From: Komarekiella atlantica HA4396-MV6
Lineage (GTDB): Bacteria; Cyanobacteriota; Cyanobacteriia; Cyanobacteriales; Nostocaceae
Length of the DNA stretch: 63,866 nucleotides
Direction of reading: 5' to 3'
NCBI GenBank assembly: GCA_019359395.1
Contig: JAHHHK010000042.1
Coordinates: forward strand, 1-63,866
Below the pieces are notes generated by a model. It saw only the letters and a program-made list of their open reading frames with translations. It ran no database searches and was not told the origin of the DNA. Positions 9,251-18,283 of the stretch are shown here, piece by piece. Position 1 is the stretch's first letter, and every line of letters starts with the position of its first letter. The position numbers were made by a program, and so were the translations under genes.

Positions 9251-9507
9251 CTGATTAAAAATTGGGTAAGGGGGAAAGGGTAAAGGGTAAAGGTAAGAGT
9301 TAATTCACCTTTCACCCTTTCCCTTTCACCTTTTCCCTGACGCAAAGCGTCTGGTATTGATACTGATGCTCGCCTTAATTGATCTCTTAAGCCGAAATCT
9401 TTACTTAGTTCACTTTGTCTAGTCACTAAGTATATTTGTTTAACTAACTCAATCCCTTTCTTCCAAACTCTTAAATCTTCAAAAGTTTCAATTTTCTTGT
9501 TTTCCAT
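9244..9507 (-). pseudogene. truncated four-helix-bundle (S23/IVP-type) protein
   Basis: The ORF reads from MENKKIETFEDLRVWKKGIEL to RRASVSIPD, the N-terminal two thirds of the four-helix-bundle family once described from 23S rRNA intervening sequences. The usual SIPSNIAEG segment and last helix are missing. After SIPD the frame runs into the dispersed GGGTAAAGGG repeat and ends RQGKGERERVKGEL... The function of this family is unknown. It lies between the VirB6-like and VirB8-like genes, as an intruder in the secretion operon. The start used is the codon after GGGGAAAGGA. Confidence 0.6.
9258..9345. repeat. GGGTAAAGGG/CCCTTTCCC foldback repeat
   Basis: The sequence gggtaagggggaaagggtaa is followed by cacctttcaccctttccctt, forming a long imperfect hairpin. 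It is the same family as 4935-5036 and has replaced the 3' end of the four-helix-bundle ORF. Confidence 0.55.
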
Positions 9508-9557
9508 TCCTTTCCCCCTTTCCCCTGACCCTTTCCCCATATTTTAAAGACATTTAA

Positions 9558-10688
9558 TTACATCCCTCGGCGAATTACTTTAGCTAGAGCACCCCCTCCA
9601 TACGAGACGACTGTCACAGCTACATCTTTGGCAACGCTAATCGCTTGGTCTGCGGCTTTGTTGAGTTGCGTCAGTAGTGCTAGTCCACCTCCCGCGGCTA
9701 ATCCGGTTGCCAACGCTGGAGCAATAATTCCAATCACGAATAAGAAGAACAACGGCTGATCTGATCTAGAATTAGCCATTAATTCGGCTGCAAATCCCGT
9801 AATCACATTGAAAGAAAGCTTGGCCATTCCCACAGAGAAATATCCAGCTAACCAGGTAAAGATTGATTTCGACCCATAAGGTAGCAATGAGCCACCTACT
9901 GCCAAAGGCCCTAAAAGTGCAGTCAGCAGCATCGTTAGCTCTATACCCCATTGATATGCGCCTCCTAATGCCACCAATATATTCGTAATAGTTCCTGCCA
10001 CCACTGAACCGACATAAGCACTGAACGGCGAAAGCAATACTTGTACGGGGTTAGCTCCACTTTGGATTGCATCAATTGGAGCGTTAATTATCCGATCTAT
10101 ACGATCTATTAACCAAGCAAACGGGCCACTAGAGCCAACAAAGTAACGCGGATATTCATTCATCAACCTCTGCTTGGCTTCAGTCAGACAATCAATTGCA
10201 TCTTGTGGTGCTAAAGAAGAAGTTCGGCACATTTCCATCTCTCGACCAATGGCACTACGAACTGCTTCTACACCTAACGCTTTTTGGTAAGCTGCTCTTA
10301 AATCAACCCCAGCCGCAGTACTTATTAGCACATAGCTATTTGTATTGTTAATCATATCTCTAACCGCCATTGTGCTTTGCCCTAGCAGTTGACCATTTTG
10401 AAATAATAATGCTGCTACTGTTAGCGGCCAGATTAAATCTGTAATCGCCCGTGTTTCTTCAAAATTGAGCATTTGCTTTGTCCACTCAATCATAAAAAAT
10501 ACGAGTGTTGAAACCGCAAATAAAGTACCAACTACACACAAGGAACCATACAATGGCCCGTTTAAAAGCTCTGCCCACAACTCATCAAATCCTTGAGAAA
10601 TCGCAGCGGCATTTGACGCAGAGTTTTGAACTAAATCTCCTCCAGCAAATACACCCTGAGCTATTATTTTAGGGAAGAATAATCGCAT
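9558..10688 (-). CDS. VirB6/TrbL-like polytopic membrane protein
   Basis: A 376-residue protein with at least five hydrophobic segments (for example GSLCVVGTLFAVSTLVFFMI, AYQWGIELTMLLTALLGPLA and FFLFVIGIIAPALATGLAAG). The pattern and length match VirB6/TrbL, the multi-spanning inner-membrane component of type IV secretion. It lies 2 bases downstream of the VirB5-like gene, so the two are surely cotranscribed. The gap to the VirB8-like gene has been widened by a decayed insertion and repeats. Confidence 0.7.
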   Translation of the reverse strand: MRLFFPKIIAQGVFAGGDLVQNSASNAAAISQGFDELWAELLNGPLYGSLCVVGTLFAVSTLVFFMIEWTKQMLNFEETRAITDLIWPLTVAALLFQNGQLLGQSTMAVRDMINNTNSYVLISTAAGVDLRAAYQKALGVEAVRSAIGREMEMCRTSSLAPQDAIDCLTEAKQRLMNEYPRYFVGSSGPFAWLIDRIDRIINAPIDAIQSGANPVQVLLSPFSAYVGSVVAGTITNILVALGGAYQWGIELTMLLTALLGPLAVGGSLLPYGSKSIFTWLAGYFSVGMAKLSFNVITGFAAELMANSRSDQPLFFLFVIGIIAPALATGLAAGGGLALLTQLNKAADQAISVAKDVAVTVVSYGGGALAKVIRRGM

Positions 10689-10690
10689 AA

Positions 10691-11416
10691 TTACTTTTCT
10701 ATATAAGCCGGATCTAAATTGGACATGAAAATTAATTCTTGGGTTAGCGAGGCTAGCCCCATCGTCCGCAGATTCTCTCTTTCACGGTTAGAACTAATAT
10801 TGTCTGCAATTTGAGAAAGCATCAAATTTCCTTGGGCTGTATCTAGCCGTGCTGTTTCAGCATCAGTACCAAGTTGTGCCAACATTGAAATAGTTGAGGC
10901 ATTTTGAGCCGCGATCGCCTTAAGAATATTCTGGGAGGCATCCATTGCTTGTGCCTGGTCGCCCAACCCTTTTACTTCTTGCGCTATCTGCACAGTTGTT
11001 GCTAATTTCCTGGCTGTATTTGATTGTCCTTCTTTGCTCATCACCGCAGACACAGAAGACTTCGTTAGCTGCCTTTCTAGCTCCTGCCCCGTCGCTTTTG
11101 CCTCTGGCAATGAACGGCTAGCCCGAAGTCGCTCTTTTAAATCTTCACTACTAGCAATCGGATCTACTGCACCCATTACCCCGGTTGCGCTATCTATCGC
11201 TGCTTGGGCATCTGTTCTAATACCACTCCAGGCCTGATCAATTTGGGTTTGAGCTTTTTGTTCCAACTCCCTAATTGAATCTTGAAAATCACTAATGATT
11301 GTTTGAAAAAAATTTCCAATATTTAACGAGAGTGCCAAACTCGGCGTTGATAGTAATACGCCTCCAGTTGCTATAAACGCAAAGATGACAATTTTCTTTT
11401 GATGATTTAATTTCAT
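10691..11416 (-). CDS. VirB5/TrbJ-like secreted coiled-coil protein
   Basis: A 241-residue protein with a signal peptide (about 1-28, LLSTPSLALS) followed by an almost entirely helical, alanine/glutamine-rich body. VirB5 and TrbJ have this architecture and act at the pilus tip or in pilus assembly. The position between VirB4 and VirB6 is where VirB5 is normally found. It is separated by 2 bases from each neighbour. Identification is by architecture and synteny rather than by a motif. Confidence 0.6.
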   Translation of the reverse strand: MKLNHQKKIVIFAFIATGGVLLSTPSLALSLNIGNFFQTIISDFQDSIRELEQKAQTQIDQAWSGIRTDAQAAIDSATGVMGAVDPIASSEDLKERLRASRSLPEAKATGQELERQLTKSSVSAVMSKEGQSNTARKLATTVQIAQEVKGLGDQAQAMDASQNILKAIAAQNASTISMLAQLGTDAETARLDTAQGNLMLSQIADNISSNRERENLRTMGLASLTQELIFMSNLDPAYIEK

Positions 11417-11418
11417 AA

Positions 11419-14208
11419 TTATGAAGTTTTGGTTAGGTTTGATTGAGAAACAGTTTTCAGCAACTCTTTTGCGGAATCAGACAACTCTTCACCTCGAATC
11501 ATCCTGATATAATCCTCGCTAAATCTAAACAAACCTAATATCGGGTTATGTTTATATTTACCAAGGAAAAGACTTCGCAATTCTTGTTCATGAGGATTAT
11601 TAGCGACTGCTGCCAATAAACAGTACGCTGGATAGTATCGACAAAATGTTAGCTTGCCATTATCGTCTAATAGCCAGTTAGAATACACTCCTGATTTTCG
11701 CGGATAAAATGATTCTGTACTATTGCGAGAGATAATTTCATACGCATATTTAAATCTCGCCACGAACGGGTCGATTGCACTTGATTGAATTCTCCCTACT
11801 AATCGTGTAGTAATGTTAGCGAAGATTTTAGCAGCAGCTTTTGATTGATAAATACTTTCTGGTTCTTGAGCAGATAATATTACTCGAATTCCTGCTTTAG
11901 CTCCGTTAGCGCATAATCTCCCAATTAGTTCTGCTATCGATTCAAATGCAAACAGAATTGGTGCTTCATCTAGAAAGAAAATACTTGCCTTTGATGAAAG
12001 CGCCCGTCTGAGTCCTGCTGCATAAGCTGATAGCGCTAGAATTGCCGCGTCTGATTCACTCGATAGATTTCTCAGCGCAAATACTAATAATTTAGCATCT
12101 GTCCGAAAACTTGATGGCTTTGATATTGATTGACCGACTCTCGTGTTTAGCCAAAAATTTAAGCGCAGCCTGATTTGGTCAAGAGCTTGCAATACGTCAT
12201 TGCTATTATTAGCAATTGAATCTAGCTTGATATACCCTGGTGAACAATATTTACAAAAATCATTCAGTGTTGGCGTATCATCCCACTCACTAGTTCCTAC
12301 CTGAGAATTTAAAGCGGCTTTGTATCTGAGCTTAATTTCATCATCCGCAAAGAAAGATTCTAGAGTTAGGGTAACAAGTGATTCAATATTAGACAGCATA
12401 CTAGCACTGACTCCCAGAGCATTAGTGCCAACAATCATCGTCATCAATACTGATTTCAAAAACTCTTTGAAATCATTCATTCTTTCTTTAATTGTGTCTG
12501 CATCTAAATTGCGGAGGTCAGGCAATTCAAATAAGTTGTTTGACTCTTTGGAAATATCAAAATACGCACCATCTGCGCCCAATAAATTTGTATAGTCAGT
12601 AAAAGTGGATGTCCCATCTGGTTTGGGATAATCCAGCGCTACTACAGGTATCCCTTGTGCTAAAGCCGGAGTTAAAATTCCTGCTACTACTACCGATTTT
12701 CCCGAACGAGTCGCTCCAAATATCGCAATGTGTTTGTGCTGGTTATACAAATCTAGATGTATTGGTGTTCCTCCTTCTTCTGCAATCAACTCAAAGCCTG
12801 TGCTATCACCTGTTGCTGTGCGAATCAAAGGCATCAGCCCTGGGGCTTCGGAACTGAAGTAAGGTAATCTCCGGTTGAATGGTTTAGTTAGTAATCCTTC
12901 CCAGATAAATGGACAGCACTGCAACCAAATTTTCCAGGCGATTTCTGTTTCTCGGTCAACTGCTGCCGGACTTTGAAAACATGACCCTAGATATTTAATC
13001 GCTTCATCTAATGAACGAGTGTTATCTCGGTGTACTAAAAACACTACTGCTGTGTTCACAACGCTAGCGCCTTTATAGATTGTCTTTTGTGCTTCTACTG
13101 CCTCCTCTATGTTCAATCCGGCTTTGACATCTATATTCCCCGCTCCACTAGAAGCTGTTGTACTCGTAATTGATTGTTTTGTTAATCTCTGTAGGTTTGT
13201 CTTGGCAAAGATTTGATTGGCTTTAGTGATTTGACAAAATATTTCGGTATCTGAAACTTTACCTCGCGCTATCACTGACCAAAGATATCGCAGTTGAGCA
13301 TACTCATCAATCCATCCCCCCGGCTTGGAAGAGAAATTGAGTACACCAATATATTTATCTTGGATTTTTACCCATTTCCTATCAAATAATGGAATTGATT
13401 TTTCTGTACCCAAAACATGATGCCGAATATGAAAATCACTTGTCTGTTTCTCTGTTAGCCCTGAAGAGTCAAGCTTTAATGGGTTTGGTAATTGCGGGGC
13501 TTGCATTTTATTGAACTGCAACCACAAAACCGACCAGATCTCAACAGCAGAAAGCGCTTTGACGGATAATCCCATTTTATTGCTGACGACTTGCTCCCAA
13601 CTACCAAAGCCTTCTACAAAAGAATTCCGTAAAATGCTCTCTATTCGATTTTGTTCAATCGCGTGAATTTCTCCTGTAAACTTATACCAAATACTCTGTA
13701 ACTTCTTTAGCCCTGTTTCTACGATATCCTGGGTTTTCTCTTCACCGGAAAACACTGTATAGGTACACCACAAACGCAGAAACTTATTCTTGCGCTCACC
13801 TGATACAGTTAATTCCTTTGCCCGAACTCTCTCACTCCGCAGCAAGAGTTTTATTTGCTCTAAATTGCAGCCATCCTCCAAACTTTTTAGCTCTTTTTGT
13901 CTGGGAGCATCATCAGTAAAGGAGCCTAAATGAATTGTTAATGATTCCTGCTCTGGTATTTCTTTAAGTCCAGATTCTATACTGTCAAATATCGGCAGGA
14001 TTTGTTCCGCTTCTAAATGTGGATGAATCCCAATACAGTCAAAGCAAAACTTAACTTGTATATCTGAATTTTTTTTTAAGATTAAGGCTCCTATCCCCCG
14101 GCGATTCCCTAAATCTATTTCACATATTCCTGCCAAATGAATTATGTCTTCAAACGGCGTTAACGTTATCGACTTCTTTCCTATTTTGTTAAAGCTGGTT
14201 TTTGACAT
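11419..14208 (-). CDS. VirB4/TraC-type secretion ATPase
   Basis: A 929-residue protein. Walker A is GATRSGKS at 498-505, Walker B is FFLDEAP at 744-750, and a later LSAQEPESI stretch matches the glutamine-containing motif of the VirB4 family. The N-terminal half (about 1-450) corresponds to the CagE/TrbE-type region. VirB4 energises pilus assembly and substrate export at the inner membrane. Its length is near the upper end for the family. It is the largest gene of the operon, with the VirB3-like and VirB2-like genes upstream. The gap upstream contains a 171-bp MITE. Confidence 0.85.
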   Translation of the reverse strand: MSKTSFNKIGKKSITLTPFEDIIHLAGICEIDLGNRRGIGALILKKNSDIQVKFCFDCIGIHPHLEAEQILPIFDSIESGLKEIPEQESLTIHLGSFTDDAPRQKELKSLEDGCNLEQIKLLLRSERVRAKELTVSGERKNKFLRLWCTYTVFSGEEKTQDIVETGLKKLQSIWYKFTGEIHAIEQNRIESILRNSFVEGFGSWEQVVSNKMGLSVKALSAVEIWSVLWLQFNKMQAPQLPNPLKLDSSGLTEKQTSDFHIRHHVLGTEKSIPLFDRKWVKIQDKYIGVLNFSSKPGGWIDEYAQLRYLWSVIARGKVSDTEIFCQITKANQIFAKTNLQRLTKQSITSTTASSGAGNIDVKAGLNIEEAVEAQKTIYKGASVVNTAVVFLVHRDNTRSLDEAIKYLGSCFQSPAAVDRETEIAWKIWLQCCPFIWEGLLTKPFNRRLPYFSSEAPGLMPLIRTATGDSTGFELIAEEGGTPIHLDLYNQHKHIAIFGATRSGKSVVVAGILTPALAQGIPVVALDYPKPDGTSTFTDYTNLLGADGAYFDISKESNNLFELPDLRNLDADTIKERMNDFKEFLKSVLMTMIVGTNALGVSASMLSNIESLVTLTLESFFADDEIKLRYKAALNSQVGTSEWDDTPTLNDFCKYCSPGYIKLDSIANNSNDVLQALDQIRLRLNFWLNTRVGQSISKPSSFRTDAKLLVFALRNLSSESDAAILALSAYAAGLRRALSSKASIFFLDEAPILFAFESIAELIGRLCANGAKAGIRVILSAQEPESIYQSKAAAKIFANITTRLVGRIQSSAIDPFVARFKYAYEIISRNSTESFYPRKSGVYSNWLLDDNGKLTFCRYYPAYCLLAAVANNPHEQELRSLFLGKYKHNPILGLFRFSEDYIRMIRGEELSDSAKELLKTVSQSNLTKTS

Positions 14209-14241
14209 AATTCTTTAGTGTTAGTTTATCCAACTCCGTGA

Positions 14242-14412
14242 TTAACCAAGGAAGAAGTTTGAAGTCAGAAGGAAGAAGGACAATTGGTGGTGGGTTTAAA
14301 TCCCCCACCAATTGCAGACCATCAAATCATAGATTTGATGGGGGACTTAAACCCGTTTAGCAAGAAGAAAGAAGACCTCTTCCTTCTTTCTTCTTCCCTC
14401 TTCCTTCGTTAA
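14242..14412. repeat. 171-bp foldback element (family A, copy 1)
   Basis: The ends are TTAACCAAGGAAGAAG and CTTCCTCTTCCTTCGTTAA-like, giving near-complementary terminal inverted repeats. Inside are two hairpins, at 14281-14314 and 14319-14341. The element matches 31170-31341 along its length, except that both internal hairpins are in opposite orientation in the two copies. It carries no ORF and is likely a MITE mobilised in trans. Confidence 0.75.
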
Positions 14413-14417
14413 ATGGC

Positions 14418-14750
14418 TTAAACTCTATTCCTACTGCCGACTGTGCTTTTTTTCTCCCTCTCTGGTAACTCTGTTAATGAGATGAACCGCATATAGCCTC
14501 TACTAATCTTTGGTGTTCCAATAAACTTGCCAAAAAAATCCTTATTACTAGATAAAATCCACCATGTCCCCCACCCCCAAAACGTTATGAATCCTGTCCC
14601 TAGCCATCCGATTTTCAACAAGTGATAGAACAAAAATATATTTACCATTGCTATGCAAGACCACGGAAATATCTGCTCTGTTGAAAACGGGCCAATTTTT
14701 GGTTGAATCCCTAGCGTTCGATTCACTACCCGAAATTTCTTGTTCAACAT
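14418..14750 (-). CDS. VirB3-like small membrane protein
   Basis: A 110-residue protein with two adjacent hydrophobic segments (about 29-48 and 52-68, the latter WGWGTWWIL) near the N-terminus and a basic C-terminus. This topology, and the position between the VirB2-like gene and VirB4, fit VirB3/TraL. There is no motif to prove it. The 3' end abuts the 171-bp repeat, and the last residues (EREKKSTVGSRNRV) may be altered by it. Confidence 0.5.
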   Translation of the reverse strand: MLNKKFRVVNRTLGIQPKIGPFSTEQIFPWSCIAMVNIFLFYHLLKIGWLGTGFITFWGWGTWWILSSNKDFFGKFIGTPKISRGYMRFISLTELPEREKKSTVGSRNRV

Positions 14751-14828
14751 CTTTGTAAATAGGGTGTTCGGTGTGGGATGTGGGGCATGTGGAAAGGCAA
14801 GCTCTTTGAGTGGGGGGAGCAGGGGGAA

Positions 14829-15446
14829 CTAACCCCCAGCTCCTCCTGCAACCAACCCCGTCAAAATGTCGGCAGCAAATACTGCCACGACCATAATAAA
14901 TGGAGTTCTTGCTGGCGTTGCCCAGTCTTCATCCCGCCTTACAGCCTGGATGATATTCACTATTGATATTGCTATGTACAACAAAAACAATGCACGTATA
15001 ATGTTGAACACCGTCTCAATTGTCTCTTGAGTCTGTGTGTTCCCTGCCGCATTCGGAAAGTTCGTTACTAACCAGTCTTCAGCATTATTAAAAAATTGTG
15101 CCGAAGCTGGCGCACTCGCAAAATCCAATACAAATATAAATGCCAGTAAACAGAATAATATTGCATACAGGTTAATGCCATATTTTCGCTGCTTGCTGTC
15201 GATTCCAGTTAGAACAAGAGTAAACTCTTTCTGGAATGTTACAGCTACCGCCGTCACGATAATCAGTCCCCCCATCATCATGTTGTGGAGCGACATTTCT
15301 GCAATCATTAATGCTCCAGCTACACCCATCAGTGCCACTGTGCTACGTTCGGCTGAGATTCTTCGTTTTGTCTTCATCCCCGAAGCCATAGCATCAGATG
15401 GCAATCCCGCTCTTGACGAATATGTCTGCATATCTTTAAGTACCAT
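14829..15446 (-). CDS. VirB2/pilin-like multi-spanning membrane protein
   Basis: A 205-residue protein with two segments at about 37-52 and 56-70, a third at 91-108 leading to APASAQFF (a likely signal-peptidase cut after A117), then two further hydrophobic segments ending in GLVAGGAGG. The part after the putative cut resembles a VirB2/TrbC pilin: short, two membrane helices and a glycine-rich end. If so, this is a pilin fused to an N-terminal membrane domain. It is the first gene of the secretion cluster. A repeat element precedes it. Confidence 0.5.
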   Translation of the reverse strand: MVLKDMQTYSSRAGLPSDAMASGMKTKRRISAERSTVALMGVAGALMIAEMSLHNMMMGGLIIVTAVAVTFQKEFTLVLTGIDSKQRKYGINLYAILFCLLAFIFVLDFASAPASAQFFNNAEDWLVTNFPNAAGNTQTQETIETVFNIIRALFLLYIAISIVNIIQAVRRDEDWATPARTPFIMVVAVFAADILTGLVAGGAGG

Positions 15447-15472
15447 CTTTATTTATTCCATCCAATACTTTA

Positions 15473-15597
15473 GACTTCTTGCAGAAGTGTGGGAAAGGGA
15501 TAAGGGGCAGGGTGAAAAGGATAGAATTTCCCCTTGCCCTTTAACCTTTCCCCGACATCTTGCAAAAATCCCTTTTGCAAGATGTCTTTTGAGTCGA
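15473..15597. repeat. foldback element (family B, copy 1)
   Basis: It begins AGACTTCTTGCAGAAGT and ends TTTTGCAAGATGTCT, with a central purine arm (gggaaagggataaggggcag) opposed by a pyrimidine arm. A similar element lies at 29868-29982 (AGACCTCTTGCAGAAGT ... TTTTACAAGAGGGCT). The TTGCA-rich termini suggest a MITE. Confidence 0.55.
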
Positions 15598-15777
15598 ATG
15601 GTATTGGGTCTGCATTTATTATTCGCTCTCTTGCCATGAAAAACCACTCACTCAGAGTCAAACTTTCCCCTAACTTTAGTTAATTGTTTTACCTAACTTT
15701 GATTAATCACCTGTTGTTAAACACCGCATTTAGTTTTAAGCTTGTGCTAAATACCAAAGCTGGACAGACTATAGTTA

Positions 15778-16506
15778 ATGCTTGATTATTGGACGGCGAG
15801 TGGTGCGTTTTGGCTGGTAATGTTCGCAATACAAGAGTGGGTGCTGCAATTTCACCTGGGTTATCTCGGTCGCTACTGGACTCTTGCCAGCGCTGCTAGC
15901 TTATTCTTCGGCTTTTTGCTCTCTGCGCTGGTTAGTGTGCCACTAATAATCAATTTGAAAGTAGACCCGTTCACTTTTCCAGGCAATGTTATTCTTTGCG
16001 CGATCGCTGCTATGTTCTTTGGTGCGTTTCTTACTCTGGGACAATGGTTAATACTGCGGCAAACTGATTTGACACCGAGGATTTTTGCGCTGATTAATAC
16101 ACTAGTTGGAATCCTCATCTTCGCACTACTGGTGTACTTCAACGAGCCTAGTTTGGAGTTGAGTGGTGGGCCCATTCAAGGTTGGAAAACTGCCCTTATC
16201 TTTCTGGTTGGAGGTGCGATTACCGGAGCAGCCACAGGTAAAGCTTTGGATTTTTACTGTGGGCGAGTCGAGCAGCGGCTAATTCGCCTTGAAAGGGAGA
16301 GGGTGGAGAAAGAAACGCGAGAAAGGGAAAGGCTTGAGAAAGAACGGTTAGAGAGAGAAAAGCTAGAACAAGAGATCCTAGAGAAGGAAATGATAGAGAG
16401 AAAAAGAATACAAAGAGAAATGGCTTTAGAAGAACAACGAAAGTGGCTTGAAGAACACGGGGATGAGGATTATGAATATGACGAAGATGAAGACGAGGAG
16501 GAATAA
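15778..16506 (+). CDS. membrane protein with charged coiled-coil tail, unknown function
   Basis: A 242-residue protein. The first 160 residues hold four to five hydrophobic segments. From about 165 the chain is almost only E, R, K and L (a run of EKE/RER repeats), forming a long coiled coil, and it ends in an acidic tail (DEDYEYDEDEDEEE). It is divergent from the secretion operon. The architecture would place a cytoplasmic coiled coil on a membrane anchor, but no family is recognised. Confidence 0.6.
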   Translation: MLDYWTASGAFWLVMFAIQEWVLQFHLGYLGRYWTLASAASLFFGFLLSALVSVPLIINLKVDPFTFPGNVILCAIAAMFFGAFLTLGQWLILRQTDLTPRIFALINTLVGILIFALLVYFNEPSLELSGGPIQGWKTALIFLVGGAITGAATGKALDFYCGRVEQRLIRLERERVEKETRERERLEKERLEREKLEQEILEKEMIERKRIQREMALEEQRKWLEEHGDEDYEYDEDEDEEE

Positions 16507-16537
16507 TTTTTTGAAGTAAGTATGAGTAACCAAATCT

Positions 16538-17185
16538 CTACTTCCAAGGTGAAGCAATTGCCGTTGTTGATAGCACCTCTAGTGCACTCAGCCTAATCGC
16601 CGTTTCACCACAGCTAGGACATTGCACTTTCGCCAGCACCACTGACGGACGCCCCTTGTACTCTCCAATTACTGGTTCCCCTGTAAACTCGCTAATTATT
16701 CCCTGTTGACAATGCCAACACTCGAACACTACGCGTCCTACTGGTTTGTCACAGTCCATAAACTGCATGTGCTGACAATTCTCTGGTGGTAACTCTTCTT
16801 CTTCACGAGGCTCAAACTGGCGCTGCTTGTGTTGGGGCGGGGAATCTGATTTGCGAGCGCGCGGGTAGGCTTTTCCTTTTCCTGAAGGTAGCGGTTTCTC
16901 GTCTGCGATCGCCCGGAGTCCAACTTGCAGCGGTTGATCGTCAGCGTTTATTGAAAATTTTGCCAAAGGCATCGCTTGCTGCTCAATTTGAGCTTCAACT
17001 TGCAGTGGCTTGTCATCTGTGATCGCCTGTAGTTCAGTTTGTAACGGTTCGTTACTGGACGTGAAGTCAGGCTCAGAGGTGACTGGCGATTGCTCTGCTG
17101 GCTTATAAGCAACAAGGTCGGGCTTTGGGTTGTTGGATTTTGGCTGCTGCTTGGGTGGTTTAGATGGACGCTGGGTAGATTTCAT
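16538..17185 (-). CDS. zinc-ribbon protein with repetitive linker
   Basis: A 215-residue protein. The N-terminal two thirds are low-complexity, with about four imperfect repeats of the type [IA][TA]D[DE][KQ]PLQ. The last 65 residues contain CWHC and CPSC about 35 residues apart, a probable zinc ribbon. It lies directly downstream of parB on the same strand, so it may belong to the partition operon. The role is unknown. Confidence 0.55.
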   Translation of the reverse strand: MKSTQRPSKPPKQQPKSNNPKPDLVAYKPAEQSPVTSEPDFTSSNEPLQTELQAITDDKPLQVEAQIEQQAMPLAKFSINADDQPLQVGLRAIADEKPLPSGKGKAYPRARKSDSPPQHKQRQFEPREEEELPPENCQHMQFMDCDKPVGRVVFECWHCQQGIISEFTGEPVIGEYKGRPSVVLAKVQCPSCGETAIRLSALEVLSTTAIASPWK

Positions 17186-17244
17186 GTAGGACTCTAATTG
17201 ATTGAACTTAGCAAAGACGTTGAAACTTACTTGTACCCTGCCGT

Positions 17245-18246
17245 TTAGTTAGATTCATTTATTAAAGCTTCAATAGCAGTGATTAATTTTTCTAAACGCT
17301 TCTGTTTTTTTGGATCATTCCATGTTTTTGTTTTCTTTATAACTTGGTAAGCTTTATCTATTCGATTTTTTAGAGGAGCTTCCTGAATAGATCGAGTCTT
17401 TGCCTCACTCTCTTTAAGCTTGTTAATCCTTTCTTTGATTTGCGTTAGGGATAAATTTTCTCTGATTGTATCTTGAAGTAAAGATTGCCTTTCTACCTCA
17501 TCCTTAATTCGTGCAATTGCTGTAGCCTTTGTATACGCTATTTCTCCTCTACGCAATTTTTCTAATATATCATCAGGCAGATTCAATAATGGCAAACGAT
17601 TTTTAACAAAAGATTCCCAGGTCATTAAGGCTAATGAATCAAACACGGCTTGTACAGCTTGGCTTTCAGCACTAACCCTAATGTTAGGGTTAGATACAGT
17701 AAGATCTTCCTTTTCAGCGTTAACCCTAACATTAGGGTTAGATGTATTAATATTCCCCTTAGCCTCGTTATACATACGATAGAGATGAGAAATAACCTTC
17801 TCTAAAGGCTGCTCTAACTTGATTGCTAGTAGTTGGAGAATTCCTTCAGTTTCTTCAACAGGGTTAAGGTCTTCTCGCTGCAAGTTTTCAATTAATGCAA
17901 GTTGTAATGCTTCTTCATCACTTAAAGAGCGAACTACCACCGGTACATTAGCTAGTTTTATCTCTTGAGCAGCACGATAACGCCTCTCCCCGGCTACTAA
18001 CTCATACTGTCCTTCAGAAATAGGTCTTACAAGCAATGGTTCTAGAATGCCATGTTCCTTGACAGACGTTATTAACTGCTGCATCTTTTGGAGATCGAAA
18101 TAGCGCCGAGGCTGCTGTTTAGGAAGACGAATTGACTCTAGAGGAACAGAGTTATCAACTTTAGTAAGGAGATTAACAGATTGTGGAGCTTTACTGATGA
18201 AAAACTCCAAAGCACCTTCATCTAATGATTTACGTTTTTGAGGCAT
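17245..18246 (-). CDS. parB: ParB/Spo0J-family partition protein
   Basis: A 333-residue protein. VPLESIRLPKQQPRRYFD starts the ParB N-terminal domain, with LVAGERRYRAA (the GERRYRA CTP/nucleotide motif) and EEALQLALIENLQREDLNPVEE following, all diagnostic. The HTH region follows and is split by an insertion with two tandem 16-residue units (SNPNVRVNAEKE.. and SNPNIRVSAE..), each encoded over a 22-bp palindrome. ParB binds parS centromeres and stimulates ParA. It lies 37 bases downstream of parA and is probably cotranscribed with it. Confidence 0.88.
   Translation of the reverse strand: MPQKRKSLDEGALEFFISKAPQSVNLLTKVDNSVPLESIRLPKQQPRRYFDLQKMQQLITSVKEHGILEPLLVRPISEGQYELVAGERRYRAAQEIKLANVPVVVRSLSDEEALQLALIENLQREDLNPVEETEGILQLLAIKLEQPLEKVISHLYRMYNEAKGNINTSNPNVRVNAEKEDLTVSNPNIRVSAESQAVQAVFDSLALMTWESFVKNRLPLLNLPDDILEKLRRGEIAYTKATAIARIKDEVERQSLLQDTIRENLSLTQIKERINKLKESEAKTRSIQEAPLKNRIDKAYQVIKKTKTWNDPKKQKRLEKLITAIEALINESN
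17672..17741. repeat. two 22-bp palindromes inside parB
   Basis: CTAACCCTAA-TG-TTAGGGTTAG (17672-17693) and a near-inverse copy with AC-AT in the centre (17720-17741) lie 48 bp apart, with similar flanks (TTTCAGC before, TTAGATNNA after). The spacing is a multiple of three, so the unit is a 16-codon in-frame tandem repeat. Each is a near-perfect palindrome of the size expected of a dimer-binding site. Confidence 0.75.
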
Positions 18247-18283
18247 AGCTTTACAAGCTGATTTGAGCCAAGAAGTTATATTC

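Noticed and set aside
15453-15661. Short ORFs downstream of the VirB2-like start
   Set aside because: They translate the AGGGATAAGGGG foldback repeat.
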